Positions 31,688 through 40,104 of a DNA stretch of 64,000 bases are shown in pieces (within the stretch, counting starts at the first letter, position 1; the number at the start of each line of letters is the position of its first letter). The position numbers and the translations under genes are program-made. The notes under the pieces are model-generated. The model was not told the origin of the DNA. It did no database searches and was given only the letters and a program-made list of their open reading frames with translations. The DNA comes from an uncultured Alphaproteobacteria bacterium (lineage in GTDB: Bacteria; Pseudomonadota; Alphaproteobacteria; Rhodobacterales; Rhodobacteraceae), in NCBI GenBank assembly GCA_902625475.1, contig CACOBR010000001.1:1-64000 (forward strand), in the 5' to 3' direction.

Positions 31688-32461
31688 TTAATGAATTTCT
31701 GTGATTACACTTGATAAATTCTCTATTTGAAATTTAACAACATCACCTGATTTTGGTTTTTTTGTTTTTAACAAACTTCCAGTTATAATTATACTACCTT
31801 TATCTATTTTTTTATTATATTTACAAAGATGCCTAATCACCCAACCTAGAGAATTCAAAGGGTCAGTATTTGAAAGTTTAGATTCCCCTATTAATTCGTT
31901 ATTCCAATATAATTTTGAATTTAGTTGATTTAAGTCTAAATTTCCCCAGTTTTTGATTGGATTTCCTAAAATAACTCCTGCAGACCAAGCATTGTCAGCT
32001 ATAAGTGTTAATGCATCAAGGTTTATGTATGATGCATTTCTATCGTCAATTAACTCAAGGCTAGCATAAGCTCTATTTATATAATTTTTTATTTCAATAT
32101 TTTTGTCATTTAATGTAACTGGTAATATATCTTGGTTAATTTCAAACGCTACTTCAAATTCAATTCCTAAGCTATTGAAATTATTCAAATTTATAGGTTT
32201 TGATGATTGAAAGATTTCCTTTTTAAAGACTCCTCCTGCTATCGGATTACTAATAGAACATAATTGTTGTTGAACTTTCGAGGCTAATGCAATTTTATAG
32301 CCACCAATTTTTCCTCTTTTTGCATTTTTTTGAAAAATAAATTGGGCATTATATGCTTCATCTTCATTATTTAAAATAAGTGGTTTTTCTAAATTTTTAA
32401 AAGGAATACCGGTATTATGCTCAGATAATATTAATTCAGAAATTTTGAAAAGTTTATCCAT
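31688..32461 (-). CDS. 2-keto-4-pentenoate hydratase-like protein (FAH superfamily)
   Basis: 257 residues. EAYNAQFIFQKNAKRGKIGGYKIALAS (opening block, here quoted only in part: GKIGGYKIALAS), GIEFEVAFEI with the metal-binding Glu pair, YASLELIDDRNASY, DNAWSAGVILGNP and GSLLKTKKPKSGD follow the order of MhpD/HpaH-type hydratases. These add water to 2-hydroxy-2,4-dienoates in aromatic degradation, or act as decarboxylases. It follows an aminotransferase gene on the same strand after a structured 200-base spacer. No other aromatic-pathway gene is near, so the substrate is uncertain. Confidence 0.82.
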   Translation of the reverse strand: MDKLFKISELILSEHNTGIPFKNLEKPLILNNEDEAYNAQFIFQKNAKRGKIGGYKIALASKVQQQLCSISNPIAGGVFKKEIFQSSKPINLNNFNSLGIEFEVAFEINQDILPVTLNDKNIEIKNYINRAYASLELIDDRNASYINLDALTLIADNAWSAGVILGNPIKNWGNLDLNQLNSKLYWNNELIGESKLSNTDPLNSLGWVIRHLCKYNKKIDKGSIIITGSLLKTKKPKSGDVVKFQIENLSSVITEIH

Positions 32462-32490
32462 GAATTAAAAAATTATTTCTATTACTACTA

Positions 32491-32560
32491 GGGGAGAAAA
32501 CTTAAAAAATTTCCCCCAATAAGTTTTACTCCCCATAGTCGGTCGCGAAATGACACCGAC
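32491..32560 (-). promoter_or_regulatory. two-hairpin leader of the hydratase gene
   Basis: GGGGAGAAAACTT (32491-32503) pairs with AAGTTTTACTCCCC (32521-32534), 13 base pairs with one bulged base, enclosing a G-run/C-run loop. A second stem GTCGGT (32538-32543) / ACCGAC (32555-32560) follows. On the minus strand this lies 30 bases before the hydratase start. It could be a riboswitch-like leader or the end structure of the aminotransferase transcript; there is no T-run. Confidence 0.5.
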
Positions 32561-32660
32561 AATCAACCTTAACACATAAAATAAACATAAACAATTCTTG
32601 CATCAGTTGAAATTATTTCTGGACTTTAAGATATCCTAATTTACTTTAAAAATAGTAAAA

Positions 32661-33842
32661 TCAATATTTAAAATCTTTTAATCTTTTAAACAGTTCATTA
32701 ATCTCTGATTTATTTATATTAGCAAAAGCAATTCTAATATGTTTCTTAATGCTTTTATTACTTTTGGGTGTGAACATTGTTTCAGGTAAGGAAAGAATTG
32801 CTTGATTTGATAATAATTTTTTACAAATTACACTAGCACATTCACTAAATGGATGTTCAATATAGGCAAAATAAGCTCCACAACTTTTAAGTTTCCAATT
32901 ATGAAGTTTTTTAAAGCCTCTGATAATTTCCTTTTTTTTATTAAGAATTTCTAGTCGTTCATTTTTTAACCATCTAGTAGACTTTTTTAAACCGTGTAAT
33001 GCTCCAATCTGGCCTAGTTGATTTGGACAGATTGTAACTGTATCTAAAAATTTTTCTATTTGGAATAATCTTTCTTTACTGGATATTATGGCTCCAATCC
33101 TGTGTCCTGTAAGTCTGTAAGATTTTGAAAATGAGTAAAGACTTACAAAAGTATTTTTCCATTTTTTCAACTTAAATAAAGTATGAATGGGATCATTTTT
33201 AGAATGAAAATCTCTGTAGGTTTCATCTAGGATTAATAAAATATTATTTTTTTTTGCAAATTTAAAAAAATTAATAAGCATATCATTTGGGTATTCAATT
33301 CCAGTTGGATTATTTGGAGATACAAGTAAAATTGCTTTTGTTTTTTTATCAATTAAATTTTCAGCATGTTTTAAATCTGGCAAATTTTTATCATTTAGTT
33401 GGAGAATTTTAGATTTGATGCCAGACATATCTAACCACATTTTGTGATTAAAATACCATGGAGTTGGTATAATTATATTATCTCCAGTGGATGCAATAGA
33501 AGAAAGAGTTGCACAAAAAGCCTGATTAGATCCTGATGTTATTCCAATATTATCTTTATTAATATTTGCATCATATTTTTTTTTCCACTTTTCACTCAAT
33601 TCTATTCGTAAATTAGTATTGCCTAAAATAGGTCCGTAAAGATGTGCTTTGTTTTTATTTAAAGCTGCTTTGGCTATAGCTTTACATATTTCTTTTGGAG
33701 GGGGATACATGGGTGCAGCTTGACTTAAATTAAGAAGCTTTTTATCTTTTGGAGTTTTTATATCTTCTAACCATCTAAAGGCTTGTTCAACTGGTGGTGA
33801 GAAGGATTTTTCAAGGTTTTTATTTAAAGGGAGAGTTTTCAT
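32661..33842 (-). CDS. class I/II PLP-dependent aminotransferase
   Basis: 393 residues of fold type I. GSNQAFCATLSSIA and PTPWYFNHKMWLDMSG form the cofactor pocket, VSPNNPTGIEYPND is the conserved NNPTG, LDETYRDF the Asp/Tyr pair binding the PLP ring, and YSFSKSYRLTGHRIGAI holds the Schiff-base Lys. The substrate Arg is near KKHIRIAFAN. Closest in form to aspartate/aromatic aminotransferases of the IPR-type used by many annotated simply as aminotransferase. It ends in TGA. Followed after 200 bases by the hydratase. Confidence 0.88.
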   Translation of the reverse strand: MKTLPLNKNLEKSFSPPVEQAFRWLEDIKTPKDKKLLNLSQAAPMYPPPKEICKAIAKAALNKNKAHLYGPILGNTNLRIELSEKWKKKYDANINKDNIGITSGSNQAFCATLSSIASTGDNIIIPTPWYFNHKMWLDMSGIKSKILQLNDKNLPDLKHAENLIDKKTKAILLVSPNNPTGIEYPNDMLINFFKFAKKNNILLILDETYRDFHSKNDPIHTLFKLKKWKNTFVSLYSFSKSYRLTGHRIGAIISSKERLFQIEKFLDTVTICPNQLGQIGALHGLKKSTRWLKNERLEILNKKKEIIRGFKKLHNWKLKSCGAYFAYIEHPFSECASVICKKLLSNQAILSLPETMFTPKSNKSIKKHIRIAFANINKSEINELFKRLKDFKY

Positions 33843-33937
33843 TTATATTCATTTTAAAATCTGTTTTAGTTATTGAAATGAGAAGTCTCATTAGGTAAAT
33901 TTTTTATAGATGTTAATTATGTAAATATATATTAGTT

Positions 33938-34033
33938 ATGTCAAAAGGTGATTTATTTATGATGATCGAAGCAGGGCTTATTCTCTCTTTTGTTGGCTAT
34001 ATGTGGTGGAAATCTAAAAGTAAAAAAAAATAG
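33938..34033 (+). CDS. 31-residue membrane microprotein
   Basis: MSKGDLFMMIEAGLILSFVG then YMWWKSKSKKK: one hydrophobic segment ending in a Trp pair and a strongly basic tail, as in single-span proteins with a cytosolic C-terminus. The first ATG has no ribosome-binding site; the ATG pair at 33959 is behind AAAGGTGAT and may be the real start. Convergent to the acetyltransferase gene at 34068. Confidence 0.4.
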   Translation: MSKGDLFMMIEAGLILSFVGYMWWKSKSKKK

Positions 34034-34067
34034 GAGCAAAATAATTTAAATTTTTATGAAATGCTTT

Positions 34068-34565
34068 TTAATTTCTTTCAACTTTCAAAACAAATAATAT
34101 TGCATGTTGGCTATTAATAACAATCATATCTTTTTTTTTGAAATTTAATTTTTCTAAAATACGGATGGAACCATAGTTTTCTATATGTGATAATGCATAA
34201 ATTTTTTGAAATTTTAAATCTTTTATACCAAATTTTAGTACTAATTTAGCAACCTCAAACCCTATTCCTTTTCCCCAAACAGAAGGAGTGTATCTATAAC
34301 CAAAATCAATTCCGTAATTTTCTTCTAAATATCCACACATACCTATTACTTCGTTATTTTTTCTTAAACGAACTATATATCTACCAAAACCACTTTTTTC
34401 ATATGAAGAAATATTTTTTTTTATATAATCAACTGACTGTGAATATGTTTGTTTTTTTCCATCAACAAAATGTCGAACTTTGGGATTACTATCAATTTTA
34501 TTCCAGAAAAAAGCATCAGAAATCATAAACTTTTCGACCTTAAGTCTGTCATTTTTAATAATCAT
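34068..34565 (-). CDS. GNAT acetyltransferase, RimJ/RimL type
   Basis: 165 residues. The RimJ-like opening (RLKVEKFMISDAFFWNKID), YIVRLRKNNEVIGMCGYLEE, and the acetyl-CoA loop in TPSVWGKGIGFEVAKLVLKF (Q/RxxGxG/A form, here GKGIG) are followed by KIYALSHIENYGSIRILEKLNF, of which ENYGSIRILEKLNF is the standard Asn-containing motif B. It would acetylate an amine on a protein N-terminus or small molecule. Single gene, with no obvious partner. Confidence 0.85.
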   Translation of the reverse strand: MIIKNDRLKVEKFMISDAFFWNKIDSNPKVRHFVDGKKQTYSQSVDYIKKNISSYEKSGFGRYIVRLRKNNEVIGMCGYLEENYGIDFGYRYTPSVWGKGIGFEVAKLVLKFGIKDLKFQKIYALSHIENYGSIRILEKLNFKKKDMIVINSQHAILFVLKVERN

Positions 34566-34649
34566 TACTTTTTAAAATGATACTTTTGAATATATGTGTG
34601 AGTGAAATAAAATTTATATTTTATAATTATGTTAATTTAGTCTAATTTC

Positions 34650-35036
34650 TTAACATATTGGACTAATATTAAAACTTATGATTTTTTCGTCTAAAATTTC
34701 AAAGTATAATTTGCTTGTGCAATTATCGGCAGTTTTAGCAGTTCCTTCAAGTGTTGTTACACTATTCTCAATATTAACTGATTGAAAGGATGTTTCTATA
34801 TAAGGCTTTGCATTTTTAAAAGCTTTTTCAAAAGATTCTAGAGTAAATTCTTTTTTCAAGGCATTATGCATTAGTTCTGTAGCTTCATTATATTTGCCAG
34901 AGCTACTTAATAAGGTAAAGTTCTTAGCAATTTTTCTTTCATTATTAGAAATAGTCCAAATTAATATTAAAGCTGTTATAATAATAGCAACAAGACTACT
35001 TATGATAATAAGAAAATATTTAATGATTTTTTTCAT
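34650..35036 (-). CDS. membrane-anchored protein, 128 residues
   Basis: KYFLIIISSLVAIIITALILIW (within residues 6-28) is a single anchor; the exported part (NERKIAKNFTLLSSSGKYNE ... HNALKKEFTLESFEKAFKNA) has a helical then beta pattern like DUF3887/DUF4864-type NTF2-fold domains, a likeness by eye. Two Cys (DNCTSK, SPIC) may form a disulfide. No family is certain. It stands alone between two acetyltransferases. Confidence 0.6.
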   Translation of the reverse strand: MKKIIKYFLIIISSLVAIIITALILIWTISNNERKIAKNFTLLSSSGKYNEATELMHNALKKEFTLESFEKAFKNAKPYIETSFQSVNIENSVTTLEGTAKTADNCTSKLYFEILDEKIISFNISPIC

Positions 35037-35164
35037 TTGAGTAACTTTTTAAATTTTATAAAATAATAAAAACTATGTTAAATCATATATATATAAATGA
35101 TAGTCTTTAATTAAAATAAGTTCTATTAATGAATAATACACTTCTATAGATTCTAAAAATAATT

Positions 35165-35617
35165 ATGTTTTTTATTAATGAAATCACAAAAAACGATTAT
35201 CAATCTTGGAAGATTATTTTTAAAGAATATCTCACATTTTATAACTCAGATCTGACTGATAGCACAATCAAATCTTCATGGGATAAGATAATAAATAAGG
35301 ATGAACAAATCTATTGTTTAGGTTGTTATAAATCATCAGAAAAAAATAAAGAATTAATCGGTATCATGAATTTTATTTTCCATAAATCTACATGGAGTAA
35401 AAAGCAAGTTTGTTATTTAGAAGATTTATTTATTCAAGAAGACTATCGATTAAAGGGTTGTGCTTCATTACTTTTAAAAAATTTGGTTAAAATTTGTAAA
35501 ATAAGCAACATAGAGAAAATATATTGGAAAACAAAATCTGATAATTACCAAGCACAGTCTTTATATGATAAATTTGCTATTAAGACAGACTTTCTAGAGT
35601 ATGAGATACTATTTTAA
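35165..35617 (+). CDS. GNAT acetyltransferase
   Basis: 150 residues. ELIGIMNFIFHKSTWSKKQV and YLEDLFIQEDYRLKGCASLL hold strands 4-5 and the acetyl-CoA-binding loop (RLKGCA for the usual RGKGIG), followed by the helix LLLKNLVKICKISN and YWKTKSDNYQAQSLYDKFA with the conserved Asn and Tyr. The family acetylates amines of small molecules or proteins. The substituted loop (Leu and Cys for Gly/Ile) is slightly unusual. No ribosome-binding site is strong; the start is the only ATG. Confidence 0.82.
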   Translation: MFFINEITKNDYQSWKIIFKEYLTFYNSDLTDSTIKSSWDKIINKDEQIYCLGCYKSSEKNKELIGIMNFIFHKSTWSKKQVCYLEDLFIQEDYRLKGCASLLLKNLVKICKISNIEKIYWKTKSDNYQAQSLYDKFAIKTDFLEYEILF

Positions 35618-35626
35618 ATTCTAAGA

Positions 35627-35812
35627 TTATTCTTTTTCATTTTTTTTTATTAATCCTCCAAATTTGTATGTATCAAAATATAAATAGCTCACTTTTCTAA
35701 TACAGTTATAACAAAAAATTTCCCAATATTTTTTATGGTCATATTGGCATAAATAAAGATTTTTATAGGGTAGTTTGCAGTATGAACAATGTTTTTTTTC
35801 TTTATTTCTCAT
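35627..35812 (-). CDS. small zinc-ribbon-like protein, 61 residues
   Basis: From the ATG at 35812 the protein reads MRNKEKKHCSYCKLPYKNLY, then LCQYDHKKYWEIFCYNCIRK: two Cys-x2-Cys pairs (CSYC and CYNC) separated by about 24 residues, a treble-clef or ribbon-like zinc site. A longer frame from 35833 adds seven residues and has no support. It ends 10 bases from the convergent acetyltransferase. Probably binds RNA or protein; function unknown. Confidence 0.55.
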   Translation of the reverse strand: MRNKEKKHCSYCKLPYKNLYLCQYDHKKYWEIFCYNCIRKVSYLYFDTYKFGGLIKKNEKE

Positions 35813-35866
35813 ATGAGAACAAAAGTAGAACATTTAAAAATTGAATTCAAATTATTTTTTTAAAAA

Positions 35867-35995
35867 TTAACCAAAAAAATAGTAAATCAAAAATATTAAA
35901 ACTATCCAAATTGTTATCAAAGTTATCCAGTACCATCTTATCAAAAAATTTTCTAATAACTTATATAATACTAATAAATGAAACATTTTTTTCAT
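35867..35995 (-). CDS. 42-residue membrane microprotein
   Basis: MKKMFHLLVLYKLLENFLIR then WYWITLITIWIVLIFLIYYF: an amphipathic N-terminal half followed by one Trp-rich membrane span ending in FFG. The frame is free of stops and begins with a standard basic start. No strong ribosome-binding site is visible. It lies 55 bases upstream of the zinc-ribbon gene on the same strand. No known family. Confidence 0.5.
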   Translation of the reverse strand: MKKMFHLLVLYKLLENFLIRWYWITLITIWIVLIFLIYYFFG

Positions 35996-36068
35996 GTCTA
36001 ATCTTAAAATAAAACAATTGGTATATTATTTATAGAATATTACTGCACTAATATCTGGAGAAAAATAT

Positions 36069-36197
36069 ATGATTATATCTAATTTAATTACTGCAAAAGT
36101 TAATTTGTTAGCTGGTATAGCTATAGGTGTAAGTTTTGCTATTTTAGCTGATAAAATAAAAAAACAAAATATTTGTAATAAAGAAAAAGAAAATAAA
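36069..36197 (+). CDS. 42-residue membrane microprotein
   Basis: MIISNLITAKVNLLAGIAIG then VSFAILADKIKKQNICNKRK: one hydrophobic span with a basic C-terminus, so N-out/C-in by the positive-inside rule. GGAG lies 10 bases before the ATG. It is 45 bases upstream of the HDAC-family gene and in the same direction, so probably on the same transcript. Family not recognised. Confidence 0.55.
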
Positions 36198-36241
36198 ACA
36201 AGTGAATAATTTATATTTAGTATCAAAACTTTATTAAGATA

Positions 36242-37150
36242 ATGAGTAAAATTAATTGGGTATACCATGAAAATTACGATATACCTCTCAAGTTAAATCA
36301 TCGTTTCACATCTTCAAAATTCTCGGATCTTTTTTATGAATTAAAAAAGACTGTATTATATAAAAATGCAATTATTACTCAGCCTAAAAAAGCTAATATT
36401 ATTGATTTATCTATTTCTCATAGTGTGGATTATATCAATAAAATTAAAAATGGACTACTTAACTATAAAGAAGAACGTAAACTAGGGCTAACATGGTCTA
36501 AAAGGTTGTCAGAAAGATCTTTTCTCGCAGTGAATGGTACTTTATTAGCCTCTAAATTAGCTATATCAAATGGTATTGGGTGTCATTTGGGTGGAGGAAC
36601 TCATCATTCTCATTATGATTACGGATCCGGTTTTTGTGTCTTTAACGACCTTGCATACTCAGCACTTAAATTAATTGAAAGTAAAATAGTAAAAAAGATA
36701 TTAATTTTTGACTGTGACGTTCACCAAGGAGATGGTACGGCAAGAATATTAAGCAAATGTGATGACATTTTTACTTGCTCTATTCATTGTAAAAAAAATT
36801 TTCCTTTGATTAAAGCTCAAAGCAACCTTGATATTGAGTTAGAAAATGATTTAGGTAATTTTGATTATTTGAATAAAATAAAGAAATCAATTGCGTTTTG
36901 TGTAAACCATTTCAAACCAGATTTTGTTTTATATGATGCTGGAATAGATATTCATAAACTGGATGAATTAGGAAAATTTAATATTGATGATGATGGTTGC
37001 TTAGAAAGAGACTTAATAGTATTGAGTTATTTGAAGAATTTATCAATACCAGTCGCAACAGTGATAGGTGGAGGATATTCTAAAGACAAAAAAGACCTGG
37101 CAAAAAGACATTCAATAATTTTTAAAGCAGCCAACCATGTTTTTAGTTAG
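36242..37150 (+). CDS. histone deacetylase family (AcuC/HDAC-like) amidohydrolase
   Basis: 302 residues, arginase/deacetylase fold. GGGTHHSHYDYGSGFCVFND carries the active-site His pair, ILIFDCDVHQGDGTA the metal ligands Asp and His, and LYDAGIDIHKLDELGKFNI the third metal Asp and the following loop; VIGGGYSK has the late Gly-rich turn and a Tyr for the transition state. The enzyme deacetylates Lys residues, polyamines or other acyl amines. All key residues appear present. The organism lacks histones, so a small-molecule or protein substrate is implied. Confidence 0.88.
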   Translation: MSKINWVYHENYDIPLKLNHRFTSSKFSDLFYELKKTVLYKNAIITQPKKANIIDLSISHSVDYINKIKNGLLNYKEERKLGLTWSKRLSERSFLAVNGTLLASKLAISNGIGCHLGGGTHHSHYDYGSGFCVFNDLAYSALKLIESKIVKKILIFDCDVHQGDGTARILSKCDDIFTCSIHCKKNFPLIKAQSNLDIELENDLGNFDYLNKIKKSIAFCVNHFKPDFVLYDAGIDIHKLDELGKFNIDDDGCLERDLIVLSYLKNLSIPVATVIGGGYSKDKKDLAKRHSIIFKAANHVFS

Positions 37151-37170
37151 AAATTGAAGATAAAATCTGA

Positions 37171-37416
37171 TTAGTTTTTATTGTATTTTAATTCCAAGCA
37201 TCGAAAATCTGCAAATAATTTTTTACCCCCAAAATTTACATGGCATATATTTATATTATGTCTAATGCACCAGATCTGTAATCCTGCAGATGTAAATCCA
37301 ACTTCAAATTTAGAATAACTTTTTAAATTAATTTCAGGGTTTGATTCACTCGACAATTCTTCAACGCATTTATTACATACTATATGGTTTTCAATGGAAT
37401 ATTTTAGATTATCCAT
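37171..37416 (-). CDS. small Cys-containing protein of unknown function, 81 residues
   Basis: HIVCNKCVEELSSESNP has a Cys-x2-Cys pair; later FEVGFTSAGLQIWCIRHNIN and CHVNFGGKKLF add Cys and His, so a zinc site is possible. The stretch (R/F)EVGxTxxGLQ(V/I)WCxRH is one I recall from hypothetical proteins of many marine proteobacteria, though no name is attached. It forms a tail-to-tail pair with the HDAC-like gene, and the next minus-strand gene upstream is another zinc-ribbon microprotein. Confidence 0.6.
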   Translation of the reverse strand: MDNLKYSIENHIVCNKCVEELSSESNPEINLKSYSKFEVGFTSAGLQIWCIRHNINICHVNFGGKKLFADFRCLELKYNKN

Positions 37417-37442
37417 ATTTATAATCAGAACTTAATAAAATA

Positions 37443-37592
37443 TTATTTTTCGTTAATAATTTTATGAGCGCAACTCTTACAAAAAATACTATTGTTAATT
37501 TTAACAAAATCTTCATCATTAAAAAATTTTTCATTTTCGTAGTAAGTTGTTTTCACACAGTTTTCACACCAAATTTCAAAAGATTGTAGCAT
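37443..37592 (-). CDS. 49-residue zinc-ribbon microprotein
   Basis: MLQSFEIWCENCVKTTYYEN ... INNSIFCKSCAHKIINEK: two Cys-x2-Cys knuckles (CENC and CKSC) about 30 residues apart, the plan of a small zinc ribbon. GGAG lies 6 bases before the ATG. It directly precedes the 37171 gene (27 bases), which also has Cys pairs, so the two may act together. Family not recognised. Confidence 0.55.
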   Translation of the reverse strand: MLQSFEIWCENCVKTTYYENEKFFNDEDFVKINNSIFCKSCAHKIINEK

Positions 37593-37726
37593 TTTAACTC
37601 CTTATTTTTAGATAAATAAGCAGTTAAAATGCCAGATGAATATTATGAGACAACATGTCTCAAATCGAAGGAAAGTAATCTTTTTTTATTTTGATTGGCA
37701 TATAATCTGCATAAATATTTAAAAAA

Positions 37727-37912
37727 ATGGTGTTTATTATGAAAACAGAAATTAACAAAAACTCCAAAAGACATATTAATGAAAAACTCTTTTTGAAATT
37801 TGTTTCATATAATACTTCAAATAAAGAAGATTCAAAAAAAACATTAGCTTTTAGTAATTTTTTTAATAATAAAGGAAAAAGAATTTTTGAAGAAGAAAAT
37901 AAGTCACTTTAA
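37727..37912 (+). CDS. basic protein of unknown function, 61 residues
   Basis: A soluble, Lys- and Asn-rich product (MKTEINKNSKRHINEKLFLK from the second ATG at 37739). No signal or membrane segment. Neither ATG has a ribosome-binding site. Just upstream is TTGGCATATAATCTGCATAA, which contains a TATAAT. It may be a nucleic-acid-binding protein, judged only from charge. Confidence 0.4.
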   Translation: MVFIMKTEINKNSKRHINEKLFLKFVSYNTSNKEDSKKTLAFSNFFNNKGKRIFEEENKSL

Positions 37913-38047
37913 TAAAAATTTATTTAAAAGATTTAAATTGAAATATCTGACCTTAAACTTTTTGATATAAATTAGGAGTTGTTTTTTTTTTATTTTGAAC
38001 TTTATATAATTATACAAATTAAAAAAAAATAAAGAATTACCTAATAA

Positions 38048-38272
38048 ATGATCAGAATTTTAATTATATCATTAATTTTTGTAGTTTTTGTTTGGTTATT
38101 TAATAATTTTTCTTCAAAAACTAAATCTCCATTATCACATAAATTAAATACTATTCTGAAAGTTATTTTTTTTGTATTGGTATTTATTGCTATTATACTA
38201 ATTTTACCAAGATTTGGTTTTAATCCACTAGCATTGGTTCAAAAAGTTTTACCTTTATTAGGTATGTTATAA
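38048..38272 (+). CDS. 74-residue two-TM membrane protein
   Basis: Two hydrophobic spans (IRILIISLIFVVFVWLF and ILKVIFFVLVFIAIILILP) joined by a polar loop (SSKTKSPLSHKLNT), then an amphipathic end (FNPLALVQKVLPLLGML). A hairpin with both ends on the same side is expected. No family is recognised. It is convergent to the aldo/keto reductase gene, 19 bases away. Confidence 0.55.
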   Translation: MIRILIISLIFVVFVWLFNNFSSKTKSPLSHKLNTILKVIFFVLVFIAIILILPRFGFNPLALVQKVLPLLGML

Positions 38273-38291
38273 ATAAAAGTACATAACTCTT

Positions 38292-39344
38292 TTAAACGCA
38301 AGGGTTAGGATCAGATAAATGAATATCATTTATTTTTTTTAAAATTTCAGGACTTAATACTATATCTATACTATCAATATTTTCTTTAAGTTGATCCATT
38401 GATGTTGCGCCAATAATATTACTGGTGACAAATGGCCTGTTGTTTACAAAAGCATTTGCAAATGTTGATGGTTTAATATTTAAATTATTTGCTAAATTCA
38501 CGTAAGACTTAATGGCTTTTTCTCCTCTTTCGGTATGATGACGTGAAAAACGGCGAGGCCATAAAGTATATCTTGAATTTTTTGGATTTTGATTCTCTAA
38601 ATATTTGCCACTTAATCTTCCACCGGCTAATGGTGAATAAGCCAATAATCCACAATTTTCTCTAATGGAAACTTCAGAATTTGCAATATCAAATACTCGA
38701 TTTACTAAACTATAAACATTTTGGATTGACATCATTCTTGGTAAATTTCTTTCTTTTGATATTTCTAAAAATTTCATCATTCCCCAAGGTGTTTCATTTG
38801 AAAGACCTACATATCTTATTTTACCTGAATTTATTAAATCTTGTAAGTTATCTAAAACTTGTTCTATAGGTGTCCAATCTTGATCACTAGGTTCATATTC
38901 AAAGTCTAAAACACCAAATTTAGGAACTTTTCTTTCCGGCCAGTGTAATTGATATAAATCAATATAATCTGTTTTAAGTCTTTTTAAACTTTGGTCAATT
39001 GCATTATTAAGGTTTGTCTTATCAAATCCAAGGTATTTAGAACCTTTTCTAATCCATTCTAAACCCTCAGATTTAGATGCAATTTTAGATGCAAGAATAA
39101 TATCTTTTCTATTTTTTTTATGCTGAAACCAATTTCCAATTATTTCTTCCGTTTTTCCATACGTTTCTTTTCTAGGCATTACAGAATATAATTCTGCAGT
39201 ATCAAAAAAATTTATTCCTTTTTCAACAGCATAATCCATTTGTTGAAAAGCTTCTTCTTGCGAATTTTGTTCTCCCCAAGTCATTGTTCCTAAACAAATT
39301 ACACTAACTTTTATATCTGTAGTTCCAAGTTTTCTATATTTCAT
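38292..39344 (-). CDS. tas: aldo/keto reductase, Tas type
   Basis: 350 residues, a TIM-barrel NADP(H) reductase. YRKLGTTDIKVSVICLGTMT, then WGEQNSQEEAFQQMDYAVEK and FFDTAELYSVMPRKETYGKT match E. coli Tas closely, with the catalytic Asp-Tyr (DTAELY), a Lys in ILASKIA and His in LYQLHWPERK. VGLSNETPWGMMKF and NIIGATSMDQLKEN end the match. Tas is a reductase of uncertain substrate that relieves tyrosine auxotrophy in E. coli when overproduced. Single gene. Confidence 0.88.
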   Translation of the reverse strand: MKYRKLGTTDIKVSVICLGTMTWGEQNSQEEAFQQMDYAVEKGINFFDTAELYSVMPRKETYGKTEEIIGNWFQHKKNRKDIILASKIASKSEGLEWIRKGSKYLGFDKTNLNNAIDQSLKRLKTDYIDLYQLHWPERKVPKFGVLDFEYEPSDQDWTPIEQVLDNLQDLINSGKIRYVGLSNETPWGMMKFLEISKERNLPRMMSIQNVYSLVNRVFDIANSEVSIRENCGLLAYSPLAGGRLSGKYLENQNPKNSRYTLWPRRFSRHHTERGEKAIKSYVNLANNLNIKPSTFANAFVNNRPFVTSNIIGATSMDQLKENIDSIDIVLSPEILKKINDIHLSDPNPCV

Positions 39345-39491
39345 CTTGTATTTGTAAAATTTTAATTTTTTTTAATTTTTTTTTAAAATATAATATTCTA
39401 TATTCATTATTATATAACAATTCCATAATGTACTTTATTAGAAATTATACCAAAATGACAAGTTCTAGTTTGTAACTCAAAGGTAAATAAA

Positions 39492-40091
39492 ATGTTGAAA
39501 TTATTTTTTATCTTTCTTTTTTGTTTTATGAATATAAATCCAGTTTTTGCAGAAGATTTTATTTTAGGTTTAAAAGCTTTTAAATCTAAAGATTATGATA
39601 CGGCTTTTGAACAATTCCTATCACTAGCCGAAACAGGAGATATTAGGGCACAAACTTATATCGGAATGATGTATTTTAATGGATTATCAGTAACTAAAAA
39701 CTTAGAAACTGCTGCAAGTTGGTATATAAAAGCAGCTGAAGAAGGTCATCCTCATGCACAATTCTACCTTGGATGGATGTATGATCATGGTAAAGGGTTA
39801 GAAAAAAACAAACAGTTAGCTTTTAAGTGGTTAGAAACGGCAGCAAAACAAGGGCATCCCAGAGCACAAAATAATGTAGGCGTTATGTATTATAAAGGGG
39901 AGGGAGTAAAGAAAGACCTTCTATTAGCTCAAATGTGGTATATAATTTCTTCATCTAAAGGAATGAGTGAAGCCAAAGAAAATATGATCACTTTGAATGA
40001 TAATCTTACAAAAAAACAAATTTCTCAAATTAAGCAAATGGCTAAAAATTGTATGGTAAGCAATTATCAAAATTGTAAAAAATTAAATTAA
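39492..40091 (+). CDS. exported Sel1-repeat protein
   Basis: 199 residues with signal peptide LKLFFIFLFCFMNINPVFA. The mature part has three or four Sel1 repeats of 36 residues: GDIRAQTYIGMMYFNGLSVT, GHPHAQFYLGWMYDHGKGLE, GHPRAQNNVGVMYYKGEGVK, then LLLAQMWYIISSSKGMSEAK. Sel1 proteins are scaffold-like. The last part has two Cys (AKNCMVSNYQNCKKLN) that could pair. It is followed 13 bases later by a cytochrome b561 gene. Confidence 0.88.
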   Translation: MLKLFFIFLFCFMNINPVFAEDFILGLKAFKSKDYDTAFEQFLSLAETGDIRAQTYIGMMYFNGLSVTKNLETAASWYIKAAEEGHPHAQFYLGWMYDHGKGLEKNKQLAFKWLETAAKQGHPRAQNNVGVMYYKGEGVKKDLLLAQMWYIISSSKGMSEAKENMITLNDNLTKKQISQIKQMAKNCMVSNYQNCKKLN

Positions 40092-40104
40092 AAAAAAGTT
40101 AATT

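Noticed and set aside
36026-36268. Minus-strand frame of 80 codons before the HDAC-like gene
   Set aside because: Overlaps the plus-strand microprotein gene at 36069, which has a good ribosome-binding site and a sensible membrane span.
37696-37711. Sigma-54-like TGGCA-N6-TGCA upstream of 37727
   Set aside because: GG-N10-GC spacing fits, but it overlaps a TATAAT, the flanking bases are poor, and no other sigma-54 sign is seen nearby.
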